64,000 nt of DNA from Cenarchaeum symbiosum A (GTDB taxonomy: Archaea > Thermoproteota > Nitrososphaeria > Nitrososphaerales > Nitrosopumilaceae). Positions 7,673 through 15,977 of this stretch are shown in pieces; position 1 is the first letter of the stretch, and each line of letters opens with the position of its first letter. The position numbers and the translations under genes were made by a program. The stretch spans positions 1,598,849-1,662,848 of the forward strand of contig DP000238.1 in NCBI GenBank assembly GCA_000200715.1. The letters run 5' to 3'. Below the pieces are notes generated by a model, which was not told the origin of the DNA, searched no databases, and worked only from the letters and a program-made list of their open reading frames with translations.

Positions 7673-8284
7673 TCACCCGCCCATCATTGCCACGAACTGC
7701 TCCTCGCCCACCCGCCGCATGACCGGGTTGCTCTTCTTTTCATCCCCGAGAGTGGAGACCGGCGAGGTGCCGTAGTCGTGCCCGCAATAGACGACAAGCG
7801 AATCATCGAGCCTGTACAGAACGCCAAATATGCTGCCGTACAGGTCCCTTGCGCTGCCCCCCGGCAGGTCCACCCTGCCGCACGAGCCCACAAAGAGGGT
7901 ATCGCCCGTGAATATTTTTCCGTCGCCGACAAGGCAGATGCTGTCCCTCGAGTGCCCCGGAGTGTGCAGCACGGAGAGCATGGTAGAGCCTATCCGTATC
8001 TCCGAGCCGTCCCGGACCGTTATGTCGTGCTTTAGCTCCGATTCCTCATGCTGGATGATCCGGGCGCCCGTCCGCCCGGCTATCGCCTCGTTGCCCACAG
8101 TGTGGTCAAAGTGGTGGTGCGTGTTTATCACGTATTCCGCGCTCAGGCCGTTCCGGGTGACGGTCTCCATTACGGTATCAAGGTCCCAGGACGGGTCTAT
8201 TACCGCGCACTTGCCGGTCTCCTCGTCGGATACAACATAGCAAAAGTTCTGCATCTGCCCGACGGGCAGCTGGTGCACCTTCAT
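7673..8284 (-). CDS. Metallo-beta-lactamase-fold hydrolase (glyoxalase II-like)
   Basis: About 203 residues starting MKVHQLPVGQ. It has the THHHFDH metal-binding motif, a distal histidine in 'LHTPGHSRDS', the bridging aspartate region 'IFTGDTLFVGSCGRVD', and a final His in VVYCGHDYG, so both metal sites look complete. This pattern fits hydroxyacylglutathione-hydrolase-like and persulfide-dioxygenase-like enzymes; archaea lack glutathione, so the thioester substrate is unclear. The ORF is open 65 codons further upstream, but that stretch is the shadow of the preceding gene and the ATG at 8284 overlaps its stop as ATGA. Operon with the epimerase and CobT-like genes. Confidence 0.85.
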   Translation of the reverse strand: MKVHQLPVGQMQNFCYVVSDEETGKCAVIDPSWDLDTVMETVTRNGLSAEYVINTHHHFDHTVGNEAIAGRTGARIIQHEESELKHDITVRDGSEIRIGSTMLSVLHTPGHSRDSICLVGDGKIFTGDTLFVGSCGRVDLPGGSARDLYGSIFGVLYRLDDSLVVYCGHDYGTSPVSTLGDEKKSNPVMRRVGEEQFVAMMGG

Positions 8285-8922
8285 AGGACGCCCTTCTCGG
8301 CCTCGGGCGGTATGCCTATCTTTTGGACGGTGACATCCCCGGTCAGGTCCTTTCTCTTGGGGATGCCCTCCTTCATGCGGTGGAATGTAACGGTAAAGTC
8401 CACTTTTACGCAGGGGTCTGCCGCCTCGCCGGTCTGCGGGTCCAAGCCGGAGGGCGCGTCTATTGCCATCTTTGTACATTGGATACCGTTGATGAATTTT
8501 ATCGCAGACAGGTACGGCTCGCGTATTTCGCCCGTTATTCCCGTGCCGAGGATCCCGTCTATAATGGCATCGGGCGATACAGAAGCATCAAACGAGCCGC
8601 CGCTGACGAGTTTTATCGAGGGCATCTTTTCTAGTATCGACCAGTTCCATCTTGCCTCTTCTGTTCTTATCCCGTCCGGGTTGCCCAAGAGTACCACTGT
8701 CACGTCAGCTCCGCGGCCCGCCAGGTGCCTTGCGGCCACCAGCGCGTCGCCCCCGTTGTTTCCCATGCCGGCAAATGCAAGCACTCTTGGGGCCCCTTCC
8801 AGGCGCTCGTCAAGCAGGCGTGCTGCCGCGGCTCCTGCATTCTCCATCATGAACTTTTTGAGGAACCCCATGGCGTGGCCGTTCTCTTCTATATTGTACA
8901 TCTGCTTGACGGAGATATCCAC
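8281..8922 (-). CDS. NAD(P)H-hydrate epimerase (YjeF N-terminal domain)
   Basis: Repairs the R epimer of hydrated NAD(P)H. 213 residues with family motifs 'FAGMGNNGGDALVAARHL' (nucleotide-binding loop), 'IDGILGTGITG' and AIDAPSGLDPQTG. Only the epimerase half is present; the ADP/ATP-dependent dehydratase that is often fused C-terminally is absent here and would have to be encoded elsewhere. First gene of a three-gene minus-strand operon (ATGA overlap with the MBL hydrolase). A TATA-like TTATG lies about 25-28 nt before the start. Confidence 0.88.
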   Translation of the reverse strand: MDISVKQMYNIEENGHAMGFLKKFMMENAGAAAARLLDERLEGAPRVLAFAGMGNNGGDALVAARHLAGRGADVTVVLLGNPDGIRTEEARWNWSILEKMPSIKLVSGGSFDASVSPDAIIDGILGTGITGEIREPYLSAIKFINGIQCTKMAIDAPSGLDPQTGEAADPCVKVDFTVTFHRMKEGIPKRKDLTGDVTVQKIGIPPEAEKGVL

Positions 8923-8954
8923 GGGCCTGTTGGACGGGCATCAAACATAAGCGT

Positions 8955-9284
8955 TTAGCGCGATGTACCGCCACGTTTGGGTGCGAAGATCATGCAATGC
9001 AGGCCGGCTCGCGCCTGCGGGGGATCACCCCCATGCTGGCTCGGATGTGTTCCCAACCCCATGTTGTGGAATGTAGCATGGCCGGTAAACTCTGTGGCAT
9101 TCTTGAACAGAGGGCGACCAGGTCCGTTATTGTGCCAGCCATAGATAGTATCCTGCAGGCGCTCCACGTGTGCCATCCGCCCCCAGGCCACATCTGTCTT
9201 CGTCCCGTTGTGAGCCCTTACCTTGCTGTCAATGATAACGTTTGCCTCCGTTATGGATATGAAGGCGGCATCAACATTTCCATT
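8955..9284 (-). pseudogene. Possible gene remnant lacking a good start
   Basis: A minus-strand frame is open from a TAA at 9287 to a stop at 8955 and reads like real protein, for example 'SITEANVIIDSKVRAHNG', 'RLQDTIYGWHNN' and LFKNATEFTGHATFH. No ATG, GTG or TTG lies in its first 30 codons; the first possible start is a GTG at 9191, which would remove the best part, and no TATA box precedes either point. I read this as a decayed fragment of a larger gene, or a gene with an unrecognised start. The family is not recognised. Confidence 0.4.
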
Positions 9285-9306
9285 TTAGCGGGCAGGGGTC
9301 CGGCCG

Positions 9307-10590
9307 TCAGGGCTCCGACACCCTCCCCATGAATAGAACGGCCCCGCTCTCGTCGTCCTGTATGAGGAAGAGGAACGGCCGGTCCGCCTTAAACTGCGGC
9401 GGGGGAGGCTGCACGGATACAGATGCAACAAGAGCGGCCGAAACTGCAGCCGCCTCGGTCCCCTCCTCGTTGACGTCGACAAATGCCATGTGGTCTGCCC
9501 TTCCCACAACTGCGCCGTGATATATGCCAGCCAGTGGTACATTGGGACCGGGCTCAAATATCTGGCTCACACCTAGCGCCTTCAGGTAATTGTTCAGGCT
9601 GTATTTTGTCGATGCAGTAAACTTTGGCATTGTTACATCGACTATTATCTTACTCGTGCCGTCCGTCCAGACAGCCATTTGTTCTGCCGATATGGATTCC
9701 TCCAGTTCTTTCATGCCGCCGGGCTCTGGTAGTACCACCGTCATAGACAGCCGGTCCCCCTCGTACGGCATCCTGAGCACCTGCAGCCCGTCGTATTCCG
9801 CATAGTCAAACGCACCCACGACGTTCATGTAATCCGCCTCGGCATCCCCCTCCCCGTGCCAATCGTTTTTCTCCGTATCCTCCGGCGGGAACTGCGTCTC
9901 CCACGTGCCCTTGAAGTAGACGGCGTTTACGATTACAAGTATGGGGTCGGGAAATGAGTTGGGGCCAAATATGCCCGTTATCGTCCCATTTGTCATATCA
10001 GATGTCCACTGGTTGATCCGCCGGGCGGGTTCGTCCCCGCGGTTCTCTGCAGATTCATTGTATCCGGGGTCCTCTATGGTGGCAAGATATGTGCTGCGGG
10101 CGACATTGAGGTACTCCGGCACTACGTCCCCCACAAATGGCCACAGCGAGTTTGCCAGTGCCAGCTCGGCATGCGGGTCGTCCCGGTTTATCGACGCTAT
10201 CGCATGTGCTGTCGCATTGTGGCGCGCCCGCGCGTCGGGCTCAAAGCCAAAGGCATCCTCGAGCTCTGCCACCGCATCCCCGCTGGCCCCCTCGTAGAGC
10301 AGTGAGAACGCCGTGTACATGCTCAGCGGCGAAAAGAAGATGTTCCCCTCCTCTCCCGATACCTGCCTGTAAAAGTCGGCGGCAAAGGCGTTGTTGGAAT
10401 CCGCTATCTCCCGCGGGATGACAGCGGATTCTATCTCAGATGCGCTGACCACGGGCAGGCTGGCGAGGTCCGGGGGCCCTACCTCCACGGGCGCTGGTCC
10501 TCCCTGTATTACGGATGCTGACAGTGCAGAGTATGCTACAGCCGCGGCCACAATTATCACGACTGCAGCTGCAAGGTACGCCCTCCTCAC
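9307..10590 (-). CDS. Secreted or membrane-anchored serpin
   Basis: A 427-residue serine protease inhibitor of the serpin fold. An N-terminal hydrophobic segment (residues ~5-27, AVVIIVAAAVAYSA) implies export or membrane anchoring. Serpin signatures: 'NIFFSPLSMYTAFSLL', NAVYFKGTWETQF, 'FVDVNEEGTEAAAVSAALV' and the C-terminal 'DRPFLFLIQD' plus GAVLFMGRV. The hinge EEGTEAAAV has the small residues needed for loop insertion, so it should be inhibitory rather than a storage-type serpin. By hinge counting P1 falls at Val-Ser in ASVSVQ, suggesting an elastase-like target, but this is approximate. It shares an ATGA overlap with the upstream exported protein. Confidence 0.93.
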   Translation of the reverse strand: MRRAYLAAAVVIIVAAAVAYSALSASVIQGGPAPVEVGPPDLASLPVVSASEIESAVIPREIADSNNAFAADFYRQVSGEEGNIFFSPLSMYTAFSLLYEGASGDAVAELEDAFGFEPDARARHNATAHAIASINRDDPHAELALANSLWPFVGDVVPEYLNVARSTYLATIEDPGYNESAENRGDEPARRINQWTSDMTNGTITGIFGPNSFPDPILVIVNAVYFKGTWETQFPPEDTEKNDWHGEGDAEADYMNVVGAFDYAEYDGLQVLRMPYEGDRLSMTVVLPEPGGMKELEESISAEQMAVWTDGTSKIIVDVTMPKFTASTKYSLNNYLKALGVSQIFEPGPNVPLAGIYHGAVVGRADHMAFVDVNEEGTEAAAVSAALVASVSVQPPPPQFKADRPFLFLIQDDESGAVLFMGRVSEP

Positions 10591-10997
10591 GGGACGGCCA
10601 CCGCGTATGGCTCGCGCACGGTGTCTATCCCGTCGGATGCGGTAATCCAGAATACGTGTGTGCCCCCGTCCACCGCGGATATATCTATCAGGACGGTAGC
10701 CGTGCCGTTGCCATGGTCCGATACCGAGACCACCGCCGGGGGCAGATCATCATGTATCACGCCTATACTGACGAGATCGCCGTCCAGGTCGGATGCCCGT
10801 ACCAGCAGCGATACCGCATCTGATGCCGCCTGTATCGGGCCGTACACTGCTGTACCGTTGAGGTATGCGTCAAGTTCAGGCTCTTCGTTGTCGGCGGGTT
10901 GAAGCCCCGGCGCGCCCTGGGACTGCGAATATGCAGGAATGGTGAACAGTGCGATCAATGCAAGGGTGGCCGCGGCGGCACCAACCTGCATCTTCAT
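10587..10997 (-). CDS. Small exported Ig/PKD-like protein
   Basis: 136 residues with a clear signal peptide (MKMQVGAAAATLALIALF, cleavage probably after AYSQS). After an acidic linker comes one beta-sandwich-like module of ~85 residues with 'ASDLDGDLVSI', NGTATVLIDIS and 'VFWITASDGID', resembling PKD or cadherin-like surface modules. The start lies 26 nt after a TATTTAAA box, and the stop overlaps the serpin start, so both are made from one message. A role as partner, anchor or substrate of the serpin is inference. Confidence 0.75.
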   Translation of the reverse strand: MKMQVGAAAATLALIALFTIPAYSQSQGAPGLQPADNEEPELDAYLNGTAVYGPIQAASDAVSLLVRASDLDGDLVSIGVIHDDLPPAVVSVSDHGNGTATVLIDISAVDGGTHVFWITASDGIDTVREPYAVAVP

Positions 10998-11439
10998 AAT
11001 GAAGCCGAATCTGAAGGTGTATTTAAAACTGCACAGTATCAGGTGGGATGCGTTTGTTCTAGTATTGGCGGGGTAATGCCACGGTCAGCGGCACAATACA
11101 AAGTCCAGCGAACGAAACAGGGTGCAAGGGAAGGCCCGTGAGGAACGGGCTGTCACGGGCCACCTGATTTGGGCAACCGGCCTCGGTGACGCATACGGCC
11201 CTTAACCCTGTCACAGGATCCCGTTCATGTGGAGAATCGCATAATGCAGGCACAGGGGCGGTTCAAAAAATTTGGGAGAAGATTCCCATGTAGCTATGGC
11301 TGCCCATGTTTGGATCCATGGCACCTATTTTGGATAGAGCCGGCGGCGCGGCCGGAGTAATTCCTGCCGGGCCCATGCAGGTGTTCCCTGCCCTAGTAAG
11401 TGATATAGAATAGGCGGCCACGTCTGCGGTGGGAAAGAT
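10998..11439. other. Intergenic region, no gene seen
   Basis: About 440 bp between divergent genes. It holds the minus-strand TATA box at 11020-11027 and an AT-rich GATATAGAAT stretch near 11401 that may drive the DUF262 gene. Short ORFs here have no protein-like character, and I see no tRNA. Confidence 0.5.
11020..11027 (-). promoter_or_regulatory. TATA box of the exported protein-serpin operon
   Basis: TTTAAATA on the minus strand, about 26 nt before the ATG at 10997. Confidence 0.55.
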
Positions 11440-13554
11440 ATGAAGGCGGAGATACAGTCCTTTTCAGACCTGTTCGAGGGGGCCAGGCAGATAAAGGTCC
11501 CGATATACCAGAGGGCATACAGCTGGGAGAGGGACGACTGCGAGCAGCTGTGGGAGGACGTCCTAAAGATCGCCGGTGAGCCGCGCGCGAATCACTTCAT
11601 GGGGACAATAGTGTGCTCAAGGGAGGACGGCTCCTCCGAGCTGATAAGGCGCTATACAGTAGTTGACGGGCAGCAGCGCCTGGCCACCGTCTTGCTGCTT
11701 GTGGCCGCATGGTGCAAAAAGGCCGTGGAACTGGGGGTGGATCCGTCAAGATGCAGCGAGATGGAGTATGTGTTCATCAAAAACCAGTTCAAAGAGGATA
11801 CCGACAAGTACAAGCTCGTCCTTGCCAGGGGCGACAACAACAGGTTCGTCATGCTTATGGAAGGCGAGAGGCCCGCGGCCGGGGACCAGGGGCTCATTGA
11901 CAAGGCCTATGAATTCTTTGAAAAGAAGCTGGGTGCAAAGACTGCCGACATTGATGCCGTAAGAAGGGGGATACTCGGGCTGAGGATGGCATTCATCGAG
12001 CTGGGCGATGACAAGGACATGGCGCAGGGCATCTTTGAGAGCCTCAACAGCAAGGGCAAGCCGCTGACCCAGGTCGACCTGGTAAGGAACTTTGTGCTCA
12101 TGAGTTTTGACTCTGGGGAGAGGGAGATGATATATGATACCACGTGGGCCGACATAGAGAACGAGCTGGGCAGCAGCGAGAGGTTCAACGAGTTTGTCAT
12201 ACACTACCTGGTCGCAATGACACAAACCCCTGTAAAGGCCGACCGCGCCTACCACGATTTCATGTGGCATGTAAAGATAGGGCATGCCGGGGGCGACATG
12301 AGGCGCGTGCTAGTCGAGATGAGGCGGTATGCGGGATACTACAAGAGGATGCTGGACGGAGGATTTGCCGGGCCGCGGGGCGGCGAGATAGACTCTGCAG
12401 TCAGCGGCATAAAGAGCCTCAAATCCACCACGGCGTACCCCCTGCTGCTGTGCCTGGCAGAGTGCCATTACGGGGAGGGGAATCTGGGCACGGAGGACCT
12501 GCTGGAAATATTGGGCATGCTGGAGTCGTACGTGTGCAGGAGGACGGTGTGCAACCTGCACACAAACAGGCGGATCAGGGTCTTCAACAAGCTTGCCAAA
12601 TGTGTAAAGGAAGTTGAAACCGGGCACCTTGCCAGGATACGCGGGGAATTCGGCGAGATAAACAAGATAGAATCCGAGAGGTTCCCAGACGATGACGAGT
12701 TTATGGAAAAGATGGCAATCGCCAACATATACGAATCGGCGCCCAAACTGTACATACTACGCAGGCTGGAGGAGTCCAGGGGGAGCAAGGTGCTCGGGCC
12801 CAACCACACAATAGAGCATGTGATGCCCCGCTCGCTCACGGATTGGTGGAGGGAGCACCTCGGGGAGGAGCACGAGGAGATACACCTGAGGTACCTGCAC
12901 AGGGTGGGCAACCTTACGCTTACCGCGCACAACCCGCTTCTGGGCAACGGATCGCTGCCGGAAAAGAGGGATCACGAGCACGGCTATGCAAACAGCGGGT
13001 TGAACCTGGACGAGCTTCTCGCCGATGCCAGGGAATGGCGGGCCGGTGACATAGACAGGCGCGGCCGGGTGCTCGCCCGGCAGGCCGTCAGTGTGTGGAG
13101 ATACCCCGACATTGAAAGGCCAAAGGCTGTCCCGCAGAACGGCGGGCGTGAAGAGCCCGGCGTGGAGGACTTTCTCAAAGGGAGCGCCCGGCAGGGGGTG
13201 CCCGAAGTCGATGCCCCGCGGAGGGAGCTGTTTCATGCGCTGATAGAGAGGATACCGGCGGAGCTTGAAGGCGTCAGGTTCAAGCAGAATGCAACATATG
13301 CGGAATTCAAGCTCGGGGGAAACAGGTTCTGCATGATAAAGGCGGGAAACTCAAAGCTGCTTATGATATACCATACCAAGGACGGTAGGTTTGCAAAAGA
13401 TAGAAAGTCGGTCATCTCTACAATAGAGCTCAGTGGAAAGAGAAAATTTGCGTCATCAACCGAGGGCGACTTCATATCATGGATAGAGACTGTGGAGGAT
13501 GCCGAGCTGGCAATGGGTGCGCTGCGTGCCCTGTACAAGGATCTTGCGGGATAG
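11440..13554 (+). CDS. GmrSD-like fused DUF262-DUF1524-DUF5655 protein
   Basis: 704 residues with the layout of single-chain GmrSD-type (type IV) modification-dependent restriction enzymes. The N-terminal DUF262 part has 'QRAYSWERDDCEQLW' (24-38) and the nucleotide-binding DGQQR motif (76-80), plus 'FESLNSKGKPLTQVDLVRN', the usual GmrS signature. The middle DUF1524 part (~450-530) has the HNH-type 'HTIEHVMPRSL' and 'RVGNLTLTAHNPLLGN', with the expected Asn and Lys (PEKR). A C-terminal ~100-residue domain fits DUF5655. Known relatives cleave DNA carrying glucosylated or other modified cytosines using NTP; the substrate here is unknown. It stands alone, outside the larger defence island. Confidence 0.88.
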   Translation: MKAEIQSFSDLFEGARQIKVPIYQRAYSWERDDCEQLWEDVLKIAGEPRANHFMGTIVCSREDGSSELIRRYTVVDGQQRLATVLLLVAAWCKKAVELGVDPSRCSEMEYVFIKNQFKEDTDKYKLVLARGDNNRFVMLMEGERPAAGDQGLIDKAYEFFEKKLGAKTADIDAVRRGILGLRMAFIELGDDKDMAQGIFESLNSKGKPLTQVDLVRNFVLMSFDSGEREMIYDTTWADIENELGSSERFNEFVIHYLVAMTQTPVKADRAYHDFMWHVKIGHAGGDMRRVLVEMRRYAGYYKRMLDGGFAGPRGGEIDSAVSGIKSLKSTTAYPLLLCLAECHYGEGNLGTEDLLEILGMLESYVCRRTVCNLHTNRRIRVFNKLAKCVKEVETGHLARIRGEFGEINKIESERFPDDDEFMEKMAIANIYESAPKLYILRRLEESRGSKVLGPNHTIEHVMPRSLTDWWREHLGEEHEEIHLRYLHRVGNLTLTAHNPLLGNGSLPEKRDHEHGYANSGLNLDELLADAREWRAGDIDRRGRVLARQAVSVWRYPDIERPKAVPQNGGREEPGVEDFLKGSARQGVPEVDAPRRELFHALIERIPAELEGVRFKQNATYAEFKLGGNRFCMIKAGNSKLLMIYHTKDGRFAKDRKSVISTIELSGKRKFASSTEGDFISWIETVEDAELAMGALRALYKDLAG

Positions 13555-13717
13555 GCAGAATGGCGGCCGGAAGATACCCGAACGACACATACCGAATGAC
13601 GTGGCCTGATCTGGCAAGGCTGCCACCCTCCGGAAGCCCCAATGAGCCCCGTCCTGCCCGCCGTACACGTTGCAGGGGTGCCAGCGTCCTGCCGCCCTGC
13701 AAGGGGCCTGCAAACGG

Positions 13718-13725
13718 CTTTATCC
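13718..13725 (+). promoter_or_regulatory. TATA box of the translin-like gene
   Basis: CTTTATCC, 25 nt before the ATG at 13747. It rules out the longer ORF starting at 13642. Confidence 0.5.
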
Positions 13726-13746
13726 CCGCCGCCGGGCAGACCCACC

Positions 13747-14382
13747 ATGTCACTCGACAGGACTGAGGCCTCCCTCGACAAGATCATAAAGCCACTCTCA
13801 GATGAGATCGAATCCCGCGAGTTCCTCATAAAGAACACCAGGGATGTGATCAGCATGTGCAGCAGGGCCATAATAGCGGTCCATGCAGGCGACACGGTCT
13901 CTGCTGCTGCAAAGGCAAAAGAAGCAGCCAAGCTGCTCCGCTCGCACAAAAAGAGGGCTGCCGGCGGCCTGCGGAGATACCTGGCAGTACCCGAGCAGGA
14001 GCTAGTCGAGGCGCTCTCCCTGATAGCGATAGTCGGGGGCAGGCCCGTCCCGTCCAGGGAATCACTTGGCGTCTCGGGCCCGTCGTATGTTCTCGGCCTG
14101 CTCGACTGCATAGGCGAGCTAAAGAGGCTCGCATACGACAGGATCCGCGCAGGGGACGCCGCAGGCGCGCAGGACGCCTTTCGCACAATGGAGGGCCTCT
14201 ACAACATGCTCTACCCGTTTGCGGCATTCGACAAGGTCATCAAGGAGGCCCGGAGAAAGCTCGACGTGGCAAGGATACTCATCGAGGATACAAGGGCGGC
14301 AGTCACGGAAGAGGCCAGAAGGGCGGAGCTGCTCCATGCGCTAAGGGGCTTGAGATCCATGGGTGCGGGCGATGGGATTTGA
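13747..14382 (+). CDS. Translin-family protein
   Basis: A 211-residue all-helical protein starting MSLDRTEASLD. The pattern 'LSDEIESREFLIKNTRDVI', 'SRAIIAVHAGD', 'YVLGLLDCIGELKRLAYD' and the late 'RKLDVARILIEDTRAAVTE' matches archaeal translin/TRAX-type proteins, which form octameric rings that bind and in some cases cleave RNA or single-stranded DNA. Start chosen by the TATA spacing. The last 19 nt of the gene are also the 3' end of the tRNA-Leu gene on the other strand, so the two genes are physically interlocked. Confidence 0.82.
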   Translation: MSLDRTEASLDKIIKPLSDEIESREFLIKNTRDVISMCSRAIIAVHAGDTVSAAAKAKEAAKLLRSHKKRAAGGLRRYLAVPEQELVEALSLIAIVGGRPVPSRESLGVSGPSYVLGLLDCIGELKRLAYDRIRAGDAAGAQDAFRTMEGLYNMLYPFAAFDKVIKEARRKLDVARILIEDTRAAVTEEARRAELLHALRGLRSMGAGDGI

Positions 14383-14448
14383 ACCCACGAACTCCTAAGA
14401 GACTAGCCCCTCAAGCTAGCGCCTTTGACCAGGCTGGGCTACACCCGC
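14364..14448 (-). tRNA. tRNA-Leu (anticodon GAG)
   Basis: On the minus strand the sequence starts GCGGGTGTAGCCCAGCCTGG and ends with the complementary CGCCCGC plus discriminator A. The acceptor stem is 7 bp with one G-T pair, U8 is present, the anticodon stem is CTAGC/GCTAG with loop TTGAGGG (anticodon GAG, reading CUC/CUU), and the long variable arm marks a class II tRNA. The T loop reads TTCAAAT. CCA is not encoded. The 3' end overlaps the convergent translin-like coding sequence by 19 nt. Confidence 0.93.
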
Positions 14449-14467
14449 ACCGGGCCCCCGTGCAGGG

Positions 14468-14477
14468 TTTTTATATT
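14468..14477. promoter_or_regulatory. Symmetric TATA box shared by rpoN and tRNA-Leu
   Basis: TTTTTATATT is centred 25 nt from the rpoN ATG at 14498 on one side and 25 nt from the tRNA-Leu 5' end at 14448 on the other. No other AT-rich block exists in the 49 bp gap, so one near-palindromic box appears to serve both genes. Confidence 0.55.
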
Positions 14478-14497
14478 CCTTGATTCATCGCGGCGCC

Positions 14498-14734
14498 ATG
14501 CTGGTACCCGTCAGATGCTTCACCTGTGGAAACCTCGTCGCCGACAAGTTCGGCGAGTACAAGTCGAGGGTGGAGGCAGGCGAGGCGCCAGGCAAGGTGC
14601 TAGATTCGCTCGGCATGGAGAGGTACTGCTGCAGGAGGATGCTCTTCACGTCGATAGAGACCATCCAGCAGATTATACCGTTCTACGAGGCGGTCCAAAA
14701 GAGATACCAGGAAGTCCAGTCAGAGCTGGAGTAG
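14498..14734 (+). CDS. rpoN: DNA-directed RNA polymerase subunit N (Rpb10)
   Basis: Small zinc-binding subunit needed to assemble the archaeal RNA polymerase Rpo3/Rpo11/Rpo12 platform. 78 residues starting [18 protein letters not shown], with the zinc ligands CFTC at the N-terminus and the paired YCCRRM cysteines near residue 48. In-frame codons upstream of 14498 are excluded by TATA spacing and family length. Enolase begins 1 nt after the stop, giving the conserved archaeal order rpoN-eno-rps2-memo-mvk. Confidence 0.95.
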   Translation: MLVPVRCFTCGNLVADKFGEYKSRVEAGEAPGKVLDSLGMERYCCRRMLFTSIETIQQIIPFYEAVQKRYQEVQSELE

Positions 14735-14735
14735 C

Positions 14736-15974
14736 TTGTCCCGGATTACCTCAGTCCGCGGAAGAATTGTATACAACAGCCGCGGATCCCGGACGGTCGA
14801 GGTGGATGTCATATCCGACGGAAAATTCCTCGGCAGGGCCTGCGCCCCTTCTGGCGCCAGCGTGGGAATACACGAGGTGAGGAACTTTCCCGACGGCGGC
14901 CCCGAGGCCAGCCTTGCAGCCATAACCGGCAGCGCCGGCAGGTTCAAGGGCTTGAACCCCGGGGATTCCGGCGCCGTGCATGCTGCCGTGCGCGAAATGG
15001 ACGATACCCCGGACTATTCCATAGCGGGTGGCGCGTCGGCCTTTGCCATAACGATAGCTGCGGCCTACTCGGCTGCTGCCGCCGCCGGCGTCCCGCTGTA
15101 CAGGGTGCTCGACCCGAATGTCGAGCCGAGGTTCCCGTATCCGCTCGGCAACGTGCTCGGCGGGGGCGCCCACGCGGGGCCCGGGTCCCCGGACATACAG
15201 GAGATACTGGTCTGCGCCACCGGCCTGAGGGACATACGGGAGGCAATCGAGGCCAACCTGGCCGTGCACAAAGAGCTCGGGCTGGTACTCCGGAAGAAGG
15301 ACCGCCTCTTTGCAGGCGGCAAGGGCGACGAGGGCGGGTGGGCCCCGAGGGCCTGCAGTGCAGAAGCGCTGGAGATGGCCGCAGAGGCGTGCGAGAACCT
15401 CGGGTATGCGCTTGGAAAGGAGGTCTCGCTGGGGGTGGACTTTGCCGCCTCGACCCAGTGGGACAGGGAAAAGGGCGCATACTCTTATTCCAGGGACGGC
15501 TTTGAGAACTCGCCGGGCGAGCAGATAGACTATGCGGCGGGGATAATAGAAAAGTACAAGCTGATATACGCAGAAGATGCCGTCCACGAGGAGGAGTTTG
15601 ACGGGATGGCCGAGCTGACACGCCGGTTCCCCGGCGTCCTGGTCGCCGGCGACGACCTCACCGTTACTAGCGCCGCAATGCTCAGAAAGGCCGTCAAGAA
15701 GGGATCGTGCAATGCGGCCATACTCAAGGTAAACCAGGCGGGCAGCCTGTACGACGCGATGAAGTTTGCCGCAGAGGCCACGGCCGGCGGCATACGGCTG
15801 GTCACGTCCCACAGGTCTGGCGAGACGACAGACGCGCACGTAACCCACATAGGGATAGCGACCGGCTCTGTAATGCTCAAAGTGGGCGCAGTAGGGGGCG
15901 AGAGGGTCGCCAAGGCAAACGAGCTGATCCGCCTCTCGGAGCAGGGTTTAATACATGGCATGGCCGGGATCTAG
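14736..15974 (+). CDS. eno: Enolase
   Basis: Interconverts 2-phosphoglycerate and phosphoenolpyruvate. 412 residues from a TTG start (MSRITSVRGRIVYNSRGSRTV), full length for an archaeal enolase. N-terminal capping domain with 'APSGASVGIHE', then the barrel with metal-binding 'LGVDFAAS', 'YAEDAVHEEEFD' and VAGDDLTVT (Asp, Glu, Asp ligands) and the catalytic lysine region ILKVNQAGSL, then 'SHRSGETTDAH'. The usual bacterial ED motif before DD is relaxed (EDAVHEE), but the metal ligands are in place. Confidence 0.95.
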   Translation: MSRITSVRGRIVYNSRGSRTVEVDVISDGKFLGRACAPSGASVGIHEVRNFPDGGPEASLAAITGSAGRFKGLNPGDSGAVHAAVREMDDTPDYSIAGGASAFAITIAAAYSAAAAAGVPLYRVLDPNVEPRFPYPLGNVLGGGAHAGPGSPDIQEILVCATGLRDIREAIEANLAVHKELGLVLRKKDRLFAGGKGDEGGWAPRACSAEALEMAAEACENLGYALGKEVSLGVDFAASTQWDREKGAYSYSRDGFENSPGEQIDYAAGIIEKYKLIYAEDAVHEEEFDGMAELTRRFPGVLVAGDDLTVTSAAMLRKAVKKGSCNAAILKVNQAGSLYDAMKFAAEATAGGIRLVTSHRSGETTDAHVTHIGIATGSVMLKVGAVGGERVAKANELIRLSEQGLIHGMAGI

Positions 15975-15977
15975 AAA

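Noticed and set aside
8997-9332. Plus-strand 111-codon ORF in the gap before the serpin gene
   Set aside because: It overlaps the end of the serpin gene and a more protein-like minus-strand frame; no promoter or motif.
13642-13746. N-terminal extension of the translin-like protein from the ATG at 13642
   Set aside because: A TATA box at 13718-13725 lies inside it, and the extension is Pro/Arg-rich noise unlike the family.
13555-13746. Functional RNA in the gap after the DUF262 gene
   Set aside because: No clover-leaf or conserved fold could be drawn; only the translin promoter is supported.
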